Assembly: GCA_024397935.1 (NCBI GenBank)
Contig: CP073743.1
Location: forward strand, 2,542,001-2,606,000
Direction: 5' to 3'
Source: a bacterium SCSIO 12844
GTDB lineage: Bacteria > Pseudomonadota > Gammaproteobacteria > Francisellales > Francisellaceae
DNA: 64,000 nucleotides
The stretch's first letter is position 1, and each line of letters starts with the position of its first letter. The position numbers and the translations under genes were made by a program. Positions 47,207-56,988 of the stretch are shown piece after piece. The notes beneath the pieces are model-generated. The model was not told the DNA's origin. It searched no databases and was given only the letters and a program-made list of their open reading frames with translations.

Positions 47207-50200
47207 ATGATTAGTATCGCAATTAATAAAGCATTAGGTTATAAGCCAAGTGCAGGACTTTGTTTTAGTCATGCTACACTTGCAGGACTAGCCAATGCTA
47301 GAGGTCCTGATGAATTTGCAACTTATATAAAACGGCGAGAATTACTCAGACATCCTTCTTTTGAAGACGCTTATACTACAGTCAAACAAATAGCATATGA
47401 AGCAGGATTTAATTCAATAGATGAATTTAAACAAATCTATACAGATGCTATGAAAAACCCTAAAGTACCTGAAAATGAAAGATTTCTTCGACAAATAGAA
47501 CCCATTCAAGCTAAATACCTAGTCAATGCCATTTCAATCGCTGAGAAAAAACGCTTAGACCATGAAGACTTAACAGAACAAGATAAAATTTTATTATCAA
47601 TTCGACCATTTTTCGATAGCGTCTCATTATATATGCATTTGTTTGAGCATGATGATTTAGATATAGTAACCAATTTAGAACCTCTACAAAATAAACAAAA
47701 TATTACCCAAGCTAATGCAATTTTAAATGAAAGTAACGGCCACCCTATCAGTGATCCAAAAAATGACCATTCAAATCCAAAGGACTTTGGAATATACATA
47801 CAAGCTGAATATATAGAACTATTTACCAAAAATACGCTTAAACAATTTCTAACTGATAATCTTAGGGCTGGCTTATCGTTTAATTTCTATTGTGCAGGCC
47901 ATGCAATTAACGTAGGCTTTAATGGAAACACATATTATGTTATTAACCATGATAAAGAAATTTTAAGTGATCATATAGATGATATTTTACCATCGATTAT
48001 GGCTGATCGGGCAATGTTTGAAAATGAACAAGGTGAAATTATTGTTTATGCCCAACTCTTAGGGGCTGAAAAGCCAAATTATATTCAAAAGCCTATTCCT
48101 AACCATCACAATATTAACGACTTAAAAAAAGAAACCCAAGTAGGAAAATTACTGAACCTTGCTTTTCGCTATGGAAATATTGAAGCAATACAAAGATATA
48201 TAAATCTTATAAAACATTCTGACACTATAAGCCTAAATGAAAAACAAGAATTATTTCTATCTAAAGTACATAAAAACCCTGTAATATTAGGGTATAGAAA
48301 CTGTTCTAAATTTAAAGGATTTAGTGGACTTTCCTACGCCCTTGGTAGAGAACATGAAGATGCTATTAGATTATTTATTCATGAAATTAAAAACTTTAAT
48401 TTTTCTGAAGATGAAATTGAGGAGATTTTATTAGACTATGATCCCAATGGACTTCCTAAACTACATCATCTTATTCTATCTAATTACCAAAAATCGATTC
48501 ATGCATTTATAAGTGCTTTAGCTGATATACAACTACCGAATCATCACAACAAAAACATTCTTTTAGCCTATGATAAAAATAAAATACCTGTACTACATTT
48601 TGCCTTTCTAAAAAATCGTCATCATATTATTAAACTATTTGTGAAAGGTATCGATCAATTTCCATCTGAAAATCTTAGTGATGAAGATAAAAAAGAGATT
48701 CTTTTAGCTAAAAATTCTATGGGAAAATCAGGATTACACCATGCTTTAGAAAATGAAAATATAAATACAATTGAATCATTTATATCTAGCATTAGTGAGA
48801 TAAATTCATCTGATGCAATCAAGTTAGACATTCTTTTAGCATTCGATGGTAATATGCCAGGCCTTTATAAAGCCATTCAAAAAAATTATATACAGTCAGT
48901 TGATACCTATATAAAAAGTTTAAGTACACAAAATCTTTCAACTGAAATAAAAAAACAAATTATCTTAACAAATATTTATGCTGCAATTGAAGATAATAAT
49001 TCCAGTTCTGTTATTAAATTACTTAATCTTTCAAAACAATTATTACCCAATTTACATGAAACACAAAGAGAGATTATTCTAAATACACTAAATTGCGCTT
49101 GTCAAAGAGGTAAAATTCAAACAATTACTGAATCATTAGCAATAATTCAAGCATCTAATCTATTTAGTAATACTGAAATAACAAATCTCTACTCTCAATA
49201 TCTAGAACTAGGTATAAAGGAAGGGAATTTTAATATTGTCTCTCCTATTATACAATTTATAAGTCATTCTGAGTTATTTAAACAGAAAGAAGATATATTT
49301 AATCATATTTTAATCACAGCAATTGAACATAACCACATTAACATTATCGATTTATTACTTAGAACTTTAAATTGTTCAAATCTATCTAGTCCAGATAAAA
49401 AAGAGATTTACTCTAATACCTTAGAGCTAAGCATTAAAACAAATAAGCTTACAATTTGTAAATTACTACTAACATCATTAAATCAATCTATGCTATCTGA
49501 TAATGAGAAAAAATCTATTTATAGCAATTTACTTTATAAGAACTTACCTATCATTACCCCAAAAATGCTAAGCATTATTTTTGATGTGCTTTGTCAATCA
49601 AGTCTACCTAATATTATTAATTTTCATTTACAAATACTAGAAACGGTGATTGATACAAATAGTCTCTTACTATTTGATATTACAATTAGCGCATTACACA
49701 CGCTAAATCTTCCTAAAAGGAATTTATTTGATCTATATGCTAATAGCCTAAAAGCTATAATTAATTTTGAAAATATCCAATTGATCAATAAATTAATTAA
49801 TAAGCTTAAGCATATAGATTTTGAGAGTTTTGAAAATAACAAAATAGCACTTTATAATGACCTATTCAAGCTAGCCGTTGATAAAAATAATCATAATATT
49901 ATCAATATGCTATTAGATGATTTAAAAGACTCAAAATTAACAAAAGCTGCTCGGTTAAAAATAATTAATAATCTATTTAAAGTTGCTTGTGATAACTCAA
50001 ACATCGTGTTAGTTGAACTATTAATAAATAAACTTAATCTATTTGAATTTACTCTGAATGATTTAACGTCACTATATAGTAATCTATTAGAGGAGAATAT
50101 AAACTCAGTTATCACCCCTATTTTATTAAGTACTACAATCATAAGTGATCAGGCAAAAATACCGATTATTTGTCGAATTTATAATGCTCACCAAGATAAT

Positions 50201-50563
50201 AAAGTAAAAGACAACTTAATCATTCAGTCTAATTTATTCGGTGATTCATTAGCTAAGCTATATACACTCTATAATAAACTCTGTGAAAGTCTACAAAATG
50301 ACCTATTTAAGGTAATTGATTTTGGTGACTGCCCAGTAATTAATTTTAAAGGCCAACATAAAAAAGTACCTCATGGCATAGAAGAAATCTGGAGTAAATT
50401 AGTTGATAAAAGTGGTAATTTTAAATTATCCACACCTGAGGAGCTAAATAACACATTGAATTTCATTAAAGCATTAGGTGCTGAAAAATCTAATCGAACT
50501 TTAAGTATATTTTACACTTACCCAAAAACAACAGAGTTTTACCAACAAACTGCTAACCTATAA
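47207..50563 (+). CDS. Large effector-like protein: papain/YopT-like N terminus plus ankyrin-like repeats
   Basis: A 1118-residue protein; ATG 47207 is preferred, with AAGGTG 7 bases ahead (a GTG at 47198 is less well placed). No signal peptide. The N terminus has SAGLCFSHATLAGLA (Cys19) and, far on, FYCAGHAINVGFNGNTYYV then INHD (His232, Asn247/Asp249). This order and the 15-17 residue His-Asp spacing match papain/C58 proteases such as YopT and several Legionella effectors. From about 300 on there are ankyrin-like units of about 37-45 residues (GLSYALGREHEDAIRLFI; HHLILSNYQKSIHAFI; LHHALENENINTIESFI), which degrade into longer helical repeats (LLLRTLNCSNLSSPDKKEIY) to about 1050. I do not recognise a named gene. 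Divergent from the secreted deiminase. Confidence 0.7.
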   Translation: MISIAINKALGYKPSAGLCFSHATLAGLANARGPDEFATYIKRRELLRHPSFEDAYTTVKQIAYEAGFNSIDEFKQIYTDAMKNPKVPENERFLRQIEPIQAKYLVNAISIAEKKRLDHEDLTEQDKILLSIRPFFDSVSLYMHLFEHDDLDIVTNLEPLQNKQNITQANAILNESNGHPISDPKNDHSNPKDFGIYIQAEYIELFTKNTLKQFLTDNLRAGLSFNFYCAGHAINVGFNGNTYYVINHDKEILSDHIDDILPSIMADRAMFENEQGEIIVYAQLLGAEKPNYIQKPIPNHHNINDLKKETQVGKLLNLAFRYGNIEAIQRYINLIKHSDTISLNEKQELFLSKVHKNPVILGYRNCSKFKGFSGLSYALGREHEDAIRLFIHEIKNFNFSEDEIEEILLDYDPNGLPKLHHLILSNYQKSIHAFISALADIQLPNHHNKNILLAYDKNKIPVLHFAFLKNRHHIIKLFVKGIDQFPSENLSDEDKKEILLAKNSMGKSGLHHALENENINTIESFISSISEINSSDAIKLDILLAFDGNMPGLYKAIQKNYIQSVDTYIKSLSTQNLSTEIKKQIILTNIYAAIEDNNSSSVIKLLNLSKQLLPNLHETQREIILNTLNCACQRGKIQTITESLAIIQASNLFSNTEITNLYSQYLELGIKEGNFNIVSPIIQFISHSELFKQKEDIFNHILITAIEHNHINIIDLLLRTLNCSNLSSPDKKEIYSNTLELSIKTNKLTICKLLLTSLNQSMLSDNEKKSIYSNLLYKNLPIITPKMLSIIFDVLCQSSLPNIINFHLQILETVIDTNSLLLFDITISALHTLNLPKRNLFDLYANSLKAIINFENIQLINKLINKLKHIDFESFENNKIALYNDLFKLAVDKNNHNIINMLLDDLKDSKLTKAARLKIINNLFKVACDNSNIVLVELLINKLNLFEFTLNDLTSLYSNLLEENINSVITPILLSTTIISDQAKIPIICRIYNAHQDNKVKDNLIIQSNLFGDSLAKLYTLYNKLCESLQNDLFKVIDFGDCPVINFKGQHKKVPHGIEEIWSKLVDKSGNFKLSTPEELNNTLNFIKALGAEKSNRTLSIFYTYPKTTEFYQQTANL

Positions 50564-50667
50564 ATAATCATTTAGATTGATTTTCCTATTAATGTCTAGT
50601 TGTATTTTCAGTTAAAATTATTAACAATAAGCCATATTACAACTTATCGTATTTAAATTTGCTTTAA

Positions 50668-51534
50668 ATGAATAATAAGCTCAATAACAATCAAGATCCC
50701 GCTCCAATAGATTGGAATGCAATATCATTACCCGATAGCTGGAGTGATCAGTATAGGCTTTCTAATCCGCTTAGTTTATGTAAAGTTTTATCAATGATGG
50801 TGAAGAAAAAAAAACGCCAAAAGGTTCAATTACCTGACAAACTCGTTGGCAAAGATATTATACCAACCTATGCTCAACAAGAGTTTCATAACCTACCTAA
50901 TGGTAATTATTCCAATACTTTAGCAACAGGTTATATCAAAGGGTTTGATATAGCAATGCTTGGCAAAATGAAACAATCAAGAAAACAAATTGCTCAAGCA
51001 CTTAAATCTTGTCAAAGTGTTTTGGATATCGGCTGTGGTGGCGCTAGAACAACACAATCTATTTTTGAATCAGGTGTTAATGATATATGGGGGATTGATA
51101 TTAGTCCCTATTTACTTAAACAAGCAGCCATAAATAATCCAGGTATTAAGTTTATTCATGCAAAAGCTGAAGATTTACCCTTTCGAGATGAACGCTTTGA
51201 TGGTATTTCATGTTGTTATGTATTACATGAAATTCCACCTAAATATATCAGCCAAGCTTTAGATGAAATTCATCGAGTTTTAAAACCAAGTGGTTTATGC
51301 ATCTTTGTTGAACCATCGCCTATCCACTATTATGGTCAATACTGGAAATTATTCAAACAATATGGATTTAAGGGAGCTTACTTTCGATTTCTATCACATT
51401 TTGTTTATGAGCCATTTGTCAAAAGCTGGCATAAATTAGATTTTGAATCATTATTAGTGAATAAATCATTTGATATTATTGAAACGATTAAAGAGACACC
51501 CAATTATTTATGGGTGGTTAGGAAAAAGGGTTAA
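50668..51534 (+). CDS. Class I SAM-dependent methyltransferase
   Basis: A 288-residue protein. About 100 N-terminal residues of unknown fold, then the Rossmann methyltransferase core: VLDIGCGGARTTQSIFESG (motif I, near 117), IWGIDISPYLLKQA, FIHAKAEDLPFRDERFDGI (motif post I/II), LHEIPPKYI and VLKPSGLCIFVEP (motif III). This is the Methyltransf_11 type (UbiE/small molecule). The substrate is not inferable. It stands 104 bp after the large gene. Confidence 0.8.
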   Translation: MNNKLNNNQDPAPIDWNAISLPDSWSDQYRLSNPLSLCKVLSMMVKKKKRQKVQLPDKLVGKDIIPTYAQQEFHNLPNGNYSNTLATGYIKGFDIAMLGKMKQSRKQIAQALKSCQSVLDIGCGGARTTQSIFESGVNDIWGIDISPYLLKQAAINNPGIKFIHAKAEDLPFRDERFDGISCCYVLHEIPPKYISQALDEIHRVLKPSGLCIFVEPSPIHYYGQYWKLFKQYGFKGAYFRFLSHFVYEPFVKSWHKLDFESLLVNKSFDIIETIKETPNYLWVVRKKG

Positions 51535-51585
51535 AATAATATTTATTTAAACTGAAATACTAACAACATAAAAACATTTCAAACA

Positions 51586-51606
51586 AGACGCGATAAAGTC
51601 GCGTCT
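51586..51606. terminator. Bidirectional hairpin between methyltransferase and glyA
   Basis: AGACGCGA (51586-51593) and TCGCGTCT (51599-51606) pair perfectly over 8 bp with loop TAAAG, between two convergent genes. The T-runs are short in either direction. Confidence 0.6.
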
Positions 51607-51635
51607 CTACAAATTATTAACCTATAAAGCAATCA

Positions 51636-52892
51636 TTAATGATAAACTGGGAATTTTTCACAAAGTGTTAATACATTTTGCTTCACTTCCATCAACTTAT
51701 CTTCATTTTCTAAGTTATCTAAAATATCACACATCCAATTTGTCATTAATTCGACTTCATCTTCTTTAAAACCACGCGTTGTAATTGCAGGTGTTCCCAC
51801 ACGTAATCCAGAAGTAACAAATGGAGAGCGCTGCTCATTGGGGACGGTATTTTTATTCACTGTGATATTCGCTCGACCTAATGCGGCTTCTGCTTCTTTT
51901 CCTGTAATACCTTTGTCCGTTAAATCAATTAAGCATAAATGATTTTCAGTACCACCAGAGACAACTTGATAACCACGTGATTTTAATACCTCAACCATTT
52001 TTTTGGCATTATGCATTACTTGTTGTTGATAGTCTTTAAACTCAGGCGATAATGCTTCTTTAAATGCAACAGCTTTTGCTGCGATCACATGCATTAATGG
52101 CCCACCTTGTGTACCAGGAAATACAACAGAATTTAATTTCTTCTCAATTTCAGGATTGCTTTTTGCTAAGATTAACCCACCTCTTGGACCACGTAACGTT
52201 TTATGTGTTGTTGTAGTGACAACATCAGCAACAGGTACAGGATTCGGATAAAGACCAGCTGCAATTAAACCTGCAACATGTGCCATATCTACCATTAAGT
52301 AAGCACCAACTGAATCTGCAATCTCTCTAAATTTTTGCCAATCAGCGACACCTGAAAATGCTGAGAATCCAGCAATAATTAGCTTTGGTTGATGTTCTTT
52401 GGCTAAACGCTCAACTTCTTTATAGTCAATATCACCTGTCTCTAAATCAAGGCCATATTGAATGGCATTAAATAACTTGCCTGAAAAATTAACCTTAGAG
52501 CCATGGGTTAAGTGACCACCATGAGGTAAGCCCATACCTAAAATCGTATCGCCTGGGCTAATAAGTGCTAACATTGCAGCTTGGTTTGCTTGTGAACCTG
52601 AATGAGGTTGAACATTAACATAATCTGCACCAAAAAGTTCTTTTGCACGTTCAACTGCTAACTCTTCAGCTACATCAACATACTCACAACCACCATAGTA
52701 ACGCTTTCTTGCATAACCTTCTGCATATTTATTCGTTAAAACAGAACCTTGTGCTTCCATAACATTTTTTGATGCATAATTTTCTGATGCAATTAACTCA
52801 ATATGCTCTTCTTGACGGCGCTTTTCCAATTCAATAGCTTCATATAATTCACGATCATACATTGCAAGTGACTCCTTTGGTTTAGAAAACAT
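51636..52892 (-). CDS. glyA: Serine hydroxymethyltransferase
   Basis: Interconverts serine and glycine with tetrahydrofolate. With ATG 52892 ([20 protein letters not shown]) it has 418 residues (E. coli 417); GGGAG is 9 bases ahead, whereas an upstream frame-start at 52913 has no ribosome site. PLP lysine in [15 protein letters not shown] near 228; [15 protein letters not shown] and YYGGCEYVD are family blocks. Confidence 0.97.
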   Translation of the reverse strand: MFSKPKESLAMYDRELYEAIELEKRRQEEHIELIASENYASKNVMEAQGSVLTNKYAEGYARKRYYGGCEYVDVAEELAVERAKELFGADYVNVQPHSGSQANQAAMLALISPGDTILGMGLPHGGHLTHGSKVNFSGKLFNAIQYGLDLETGDIDYKEVERLAKEHQPKLIIAGFSAFSGVADWQKFREIADSVGAYLMVDMAHVAGLIAAGLYPNPVPVADVVTTTTHKTLRGPRGGLILAKSNPEIEKKLNSVVFPGTQGGPLMHVIAAKAVAFKEALSPEFKDYQQQVMHNAKKMVEVLKSRGYQVVSGGTENHLCLIDLTDKGITGKEAEAALGRANITVNKNTVPNEQRSPFVTSGLRVGTPAITTRGFKEDEVELMTNWMCDILDNLENEDKLMEVKQNVLTLCEKFPVYH

Positions 52893-53035
52893 AATATTGG
52901 TCTCCCAATTCAAATCTTAATAGCTTAAACATTATTGATAATATGCAAACCAAGTACAAGTATTAGTCGTAAGCTTTTATTAAATTAACGATTAATCAGA
53001 TATATAGTTAAATAAAATGATTATCAACGCACCGT

Positions 53036-54418
53036 TTATGCTGCAACTGCTCTTGTTTTATGTTTTGGAAAGCATAGCCATAATAACAAAAATCCTACTA
53101 TGGCACAAATCACTGACGCACCAAGAATTCCCATTTTAGCTTCAACCATCAACTGTGCATTTTGACCAAAGCTTAATTCAGCAACAAAAATTGACATGGT
53201 AAAACCAATACCCAAAAGAATACTCAAAGGAAGAAAGTATATTAATTTCATACCTTCAGGTAACTTAGCAATTTTTAAAAATACACATAAACTGACTATA
53301 AAAAATATCCCCAATGACTTACCTAAAACTAAGCCTAAACCAACACCTAAGGTTAATGGTGAACTTAAAAGCTCAGCATAATCGATACCACCGAGCGCAA
53401 CACCCGCATTGGTTAATATAAATATAGGTACAATATAATACATTACAGGTACATGTAGCTTATGTTCAAGCTTTTCTAATGGTGTTTCATAATAAGTTAC
53501 AGCTTTTTCTAAGGCATTTAAAATTGCATGTGAGCTTTCAACAAAAGCCTCACCTGTTTTTTCCCTTAAGCCATTAAATTTACAAGTTAAATGCTCTAAG
53601 ACCTTTTGTACTTCTTCGGGGTTATAAATATCTTTAGCTGGTACTGCTAAGGCAACTAAAACACCTGCAATCGTTGCATGAACACCACCATATAATAAGG
53701 CATACCATAATACTGCACCAACTAATAGATAAGGCCAGATATGTCGAACATTAGCACGATTTAAAATAAACAAAATAATCATCATGGCAAATGCTAGCCC
53801 TAAATAACCCCAAGCTAATGTTTGCGTATAAAATATAGCGATAATGATCACAGCTAAAATATCATCAACAACTGCAGCAGCAGAGACAAAAATAAACATA
53901 GGTTTTGGTATTCGTGAACCTAATAGCGCCATTACACCTAAAACAAATGCTAGATCTGTCGTCATAGGAATCGCCCAGCCAACCAAGGTTTCATGACCAT
54001 AATTAATCCAAACATAAATCAAAGCTGGCACAACCATACCACCAATGGCAGCAACAATAGGCAATAGTGCTTTTGACAATGTTTTTAACTCTCCGGCAAC
54101 GATTTCACGTTTTACTTCTAAGCCAACAAGTAAAAAGAAAAATGCCATTAAGCCATCGTTAATCCAATGACTAATTGTTTTTTTCAATGAGAATGTACCG
54201 ATACTAATACCTGCAATTGCTTTTTGCATATCAAAATAACTTGCTTGATACTGTGTATTTGCCCAAATCATTGCCAAAATTGCGCAAATAAATAAAATCA
54301 CAGCACCAGCAACTTGGCTTCGAGTAAATGACTCAAATACATCTTTAACTTTTAATAACTTTTTAAGCCTAGATATACCGTTACTTGTTTTGTATGCCTG
54401 CATAAGCTCTACTCTCAT
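53036..54418 (-). CDS. nhaA: NhaA-type Na+/H+ antiporter
   Basis: Electrogenic Na+/H+ exchange across the inner membrane. A 460-residue protein, about 70 longer than E. coli NhaA, largely because of a cytoplasmic loop (about 275-330, DIYNPEEVQKVLEHLTCKF) common in non-enteric NhaA. Key Asp residues: MTTDLAFVLGVMALLG (Asp133 equivalent) and AAVVDDILAVIIIAIFY (Asp163/164 equivalents), plus the glycine-rich LGKSLGIFF block. The start may be 54418 or the Met at 54403. Second sodium antiporter type in the window besides nhaD. Confidence 0.94.
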   Translation of the reverse strand: MRVELMQAYKTSNGISRLKKLLKVKDVFESFTRSQVAGAVILFICAILAMIWANTQYQASYFDMQKAIAGISIGTFSLKKTISHWINDGLMAFFFLLVGLEVKREIVAGELKTLSKALLPIVAAIGGMVVPALIYVWINYGHETLVGWAIPMTTDLAFVLGVMALLGSRIPKPMFIFVSAAAVVDDILAVIIIAIFYTQTLAWGYLGLAFAMMIILFILNRANVRHIWPYLLVGAVLWYALLYGGVHATIAGVLVALAVPAKDIYNPEEVQKVLEHLTCKFNGLREKTGEAFVESSHAILNALEKAVTYYETPLEKLEHKLHVPVMYYIVPIFILTNAGVALGGIDYAELLSSPLTLGVGLGLVLGKSLGIFFIVSLCVFLKIAKLPEGMKLIYFLPLSILLGIGFTMSIFVAELSFGQNAQLMVEAKMGILGASVICAIVGFLLLWLCFPKHKTRAVAA

Positions 54419-54525
54419 TAATTTGACTTAAGATAACTCAAGTCTACCAACAAGCCTGTTTTATTTCAGTAAGTTTTGCTATCCTAGGCATAAGAAAAAT
54501 TTAAAAATATAATTTAATAATTCCA

Positions 54526-55044
54526 ATGAAAGAAAATAACTCTATTGATGAAGAAATTAAAAGCAAAACACAAGTTAAGAAAGAATTACTTGAAATTACA
54601 AAAGTAGGTGAACAACTGATTGCTCAATCAACTACAGTTCTCAGTCGCCTACCCTTAAATAATGAAATTAAAAATGCCATTTTGGATGCGAAAAAGATGA
54701 AAAAAATCGCACTAAAAAGACAAATTGGCTATATTGGAAAATTACTCAGAAATAGTAATTTTGATGAAATTAATGCCGCTTGGCAAATTATTCAAGCAGA
54801 AAACCAACTAGGTAATCAACGATTTAAACAAATTGAAGCCGTCAGAGACAAGCTAATTAATGATCAAACAAAACAAGCACTTGAAGCTTTTTTTAATCAA
54901 TATCCATTAGCAGATCGACAATTAATCCGTCAATTAGTCAAACGTGCTAGAATCGAAATTAATGAAAATAAAGAATCTAAAAAAGCTTACCGTGAGCTAT
55001 TTCAGGCAATTAAAAATGTTATCGAAAAAGAAACTTCAGAATGA
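54526..55044 (+). CDS. darP: Ribosome biogenesis factor DarP (YjgA, DUF615)
   Basis: A 172-residue, highly charged helical protein associated with late 50S assembly. The family pattern is clear: KTQVKKELLEITKVGEQLIAQS..., LSRLPLNNEIKNAILDAKKMK, ALKRQIGYIGKLLRNSNFDEI and NQYPLADRQLIRQLVKRARIE, in the same order as E. coli YjgA. The acidic N-terminal tail is shorter. It overlaps the convergent sdhE by 9 bp. Confidence 0.92.
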   Translation: MKENNSIDEEIKSKTQVKKELLEITKVGEQLIAQSTTVLSRLPLNNEIKNAILDAKKMKKIALKRQIGYIGKLLRNSNFDEINAAWQIIQAENQLGNQRFKQIEAVRDKLINDQTKQALEAFFNQYPLADRQLIRQLVKRARIEINENKESKKAYRELFQAIKNVIEKETSE

Positions 55045-55293
55045 ATTTTTCTTAGCTTCTAATATGATTTCAACCATTTTCTGATGTGCTTTATCAACTG
55101 GTTTTGACTGGATAAACCAACCAAAAAGCTCCTGATCCTCACAAGCTAATAATTGATGGAATGCATCCTTTTCTTTTTCTGTTGCGTTTAGATAATGATG
55201 TTCTACATAAGGTTTAAGTACTAAATCTAACTCTAACATGCCTCGACGAGCAGCCCAACGAATACGATCTAATTGTTTGTTTTCTTCTGACAT
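55036..55293 (-). CDS. sdhE: FAD assembly factor SdhE
   Basis: Promotes covalent flavinylation of succinate dehydrogenase SdhA. An 85-residue, five-helix protein. The motif RGMLELD at residues 17-23 corresponds to the RGMRELD flavinylation motif; IRWAARRGM and ELFGWFIQSKP (E. coli LFNWLMN) are also conserved. No sdh genes nearby, as in other gammaproteobacteria. Confidence 0.92.
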   Translation of the reverse strand: MSEENKQLDRIRWAARRGMLELDLVLKPYVEHHYLNATEKEKDAFHQLLACEDQELFGWFIQSKPVDKAHQKMVEIILEAKKNSF

Positions 55294-55353
55294 AGATGCC
55301 TACTTTATATAAGTTATACGATTAATTTTTATTAACTCTATTATAACGGATAT

Positions 55354-55381
55354 TTGACTGAATAAAATAAATTGCTATACT
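55354..55381 (+). promoter_or_regulatory. Promoter upstream of the KfrA-like gene
   Basis: TTGACT (55354-55359), a 16-bp spacer and TATACT (55376-55381, with TGC before it). The transcript would have a leader of about 115 nt. ACTTCAACTGAAGT, a short hairpin, lies at its start. Confidence 0.55.
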
Positions 55382-55504
55382 AGTTCGATAAACTTCAACT
55401 GAAGTACCTCCATGAGCGAAAAAAAAAGTATTAATCTTAAATTTTATAATTATTGAATTCAACCATGATAAATTCAGCTAAGTAACATTTAAAGGAGCAA
55501 ATAC

Positions 55505-56185
55505 ATGGCACGTCCCGGTCTGACTTTTGAAGAAGTTCAAGAAGCCGCAGAAAAATTAATACAACAAGGTGAAAACCCAACAATTATGCGTATTCGTGAA
55601 ACATTAGGTGGTAAAGGTAGCCCGAATACAATCAGCAAGTATCTAAAAGAGTGGAAAATGAAAACACAAGGTAAATCTACCACTATAGAATCAAGTCAAG
55701 AAATAGAAGCTACGCCAACTAAACCAACAGAAACGATAGAGACTGAGACGATGACACAAACACCTCACCAACCAAAAGCAACCTTTAGAATTGATACTTC
55801 AACAGATAAAAATATTCAAATGCTTGTTGCTCATGCCCAAGAATTTAGCCAAGAGATTTTAGCTTCAATGTCAAATGAGTGGGATAATATCTTAAATGAA
55901 AAAGATACTAATATTAAAATTAGACGCTTGCATGCAGCTTTAATCAAAGAACAATCAAGAAGAGAAGCAGCTGAGCAAATTGCACGAGAGACAAAAACCT
56001 ACTCAGCAATGATCAAAGATCAAGTTAACCAAAGAATTCATGATGTTAAAGAATCACTAGAAGAGCAAATTACCTTTTTGAAAAATCAAATCAAATCATT
56101 GAAAAAAGAAGCTGAAGAGAATTTACTTTACTACCGTGAAAAATTAGATAACGCAAATAAAGCATTAGAGAATAAATTAAAATAA
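55505..56185 (+). CDS. KfrA-like DNA-binding coiled-coil protein
   Basis: A 226-residue protein. The N-terminal KfrA_N domain (residues 1-55) reads MARPGLTFEEVQEAAEKLIQ ... PTIMRIRETLG ... GSPNTISKYLKEW. A Thr/Glu-rich linker (60-95) follows, then a long coiled coil from about 120 to 226 (REAAEQIARETKTYSAM, EQITFLKNQIKSLKKEAEENL). This is the layout of plasmid KfrA and chromosomal relatives. A chromosomal KfrA homologue may act in nucleoid organisation. AAAGGAG precedes the ATG. Confidence 0.82.
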   Translation: MARPGLTFEEVQEAAEKLIQQGENPTIMRIRETLGGKGSPNTISKYLKEWKMKTQGKSTTIESSQEIEATPTKPTETIETETMTQTPHQPKATFRIDTSTDKNIQMLVAHAQEFSQEILASMSNEWDNILNEKDTNIKIRRLHAALIKEQSRREAAEQIARETKTYSAMIKDQVNQRIHDVKESLEEQITFLKNQIKSLKKEAEENLLYYREKLDNANKALENKLK

Positions 56186-56265
56186 AATTAATTCACTACT
56201 AGGCTTTTTAGCTATTTCATCATAGAATCAATTGATTATCATTTTTAAAAGAGCTTGATTCTAGG

Positions 56266-56988
56266 ATGAAACGCTTAAAAAAATTACTCCCTTTAATAAT
56301 CTTAATTATTCTATTGGTTATTGCTTATTTTCTTGATTTACAAAAATATTTCTCCTTTAGTTACTTACAAGAACAACACGTAGCACTAGCTCAATGGACT
56401 GAAACGCATTTTCTTTTAGCTTCTATGATATTTTGTGTTTGTTATATTATTGCCGTTGCTATTTCTATTCCAGGTGCTTCATTTCTAACCATTACAGGTG
56501 GTTTTTTATTTGGTGTTGTATTGGGAAGCATTTATGTTGTCATTAGCGCAACGATTGGTGCTGTTATTATTTTTCTAGCAGCTAAAACAGCACTTGGTAG
56601 CTGGTTTGAGAAAAAAGCTTCCAGTTATAAACTCGATAAGTTTGCTCATGGGTTTGAAGAAAATGCGTTTAGCTATTTATTAGTATTAAGACTTGTACCA
56701 TTATTTCCATTTTGGTTAGTTAATATTGTCCCTGCTTTATTTAATATTCGTACTTCTATCTATACACTATCTACTTTTTTAGGCATTATACCTGGTAGTA
56801 TCGTCTATGTTTTAGTTGGTAATGGTATTTCTTCTGTTATTGCTGAAAATAAAACACCCAATTTTGGCATTATCTTTGAGCCTTATATCCTTGCGCCATT
56901 AATTGGCCTTGCTATTTTATCGCTAATACCTGTTGTTTATAAAAAGATTAAAGCTAGGAGTAAACTTAATGCCAACAAAGAAAGTTGA
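56266..56988 (+). CDS. TVP38/TMEM64 (DedA-superfamily) membrane protein
   Basis: A 240-residue inner-membrane protein with about six helices. SNARE-associated/DedA signature: AVAISIPGASFLTITGGFLFG near 65-85 and LVLRLVPLFPFWLVNIVPALF near 145 (the FxPxxPxxxxNxxxG-like block). C-terminal helix PLIGLAILSLIPVVYKKIK. Relatives act as lipid flippases/scramblases. The gene overlaps the downstream flavoprotein by 20 bp; this pairing is common. Confidence 0.87.
   Translation: MKRLKKLLPLIILIILLVIAYFLDLQKYFSFSYLQEQHVALAQWTETHFLLASMIFCVCYIIAVAISIPGASFLTITGGFLFGVVLGSIYVVISATIGAVIIFLAAKTALGSWFEKKASSYKLDKFAHGFEENAFSYLLVLRLVPLFPFWLVNIVPALFNIRTSIYTLSTFLGIIPGSIVYVLVGNGISSVIAENKTPNFGIIFEPYILAPLIGLAILSLIPVVYKKIKARSKLNANKES

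Noticed and set aside
55403-55456. Possible 14-codon leader peptide before the KfrA-like gene
   Set aside because: It has an ATG and a stop but no ribosome site, and is too short to support.
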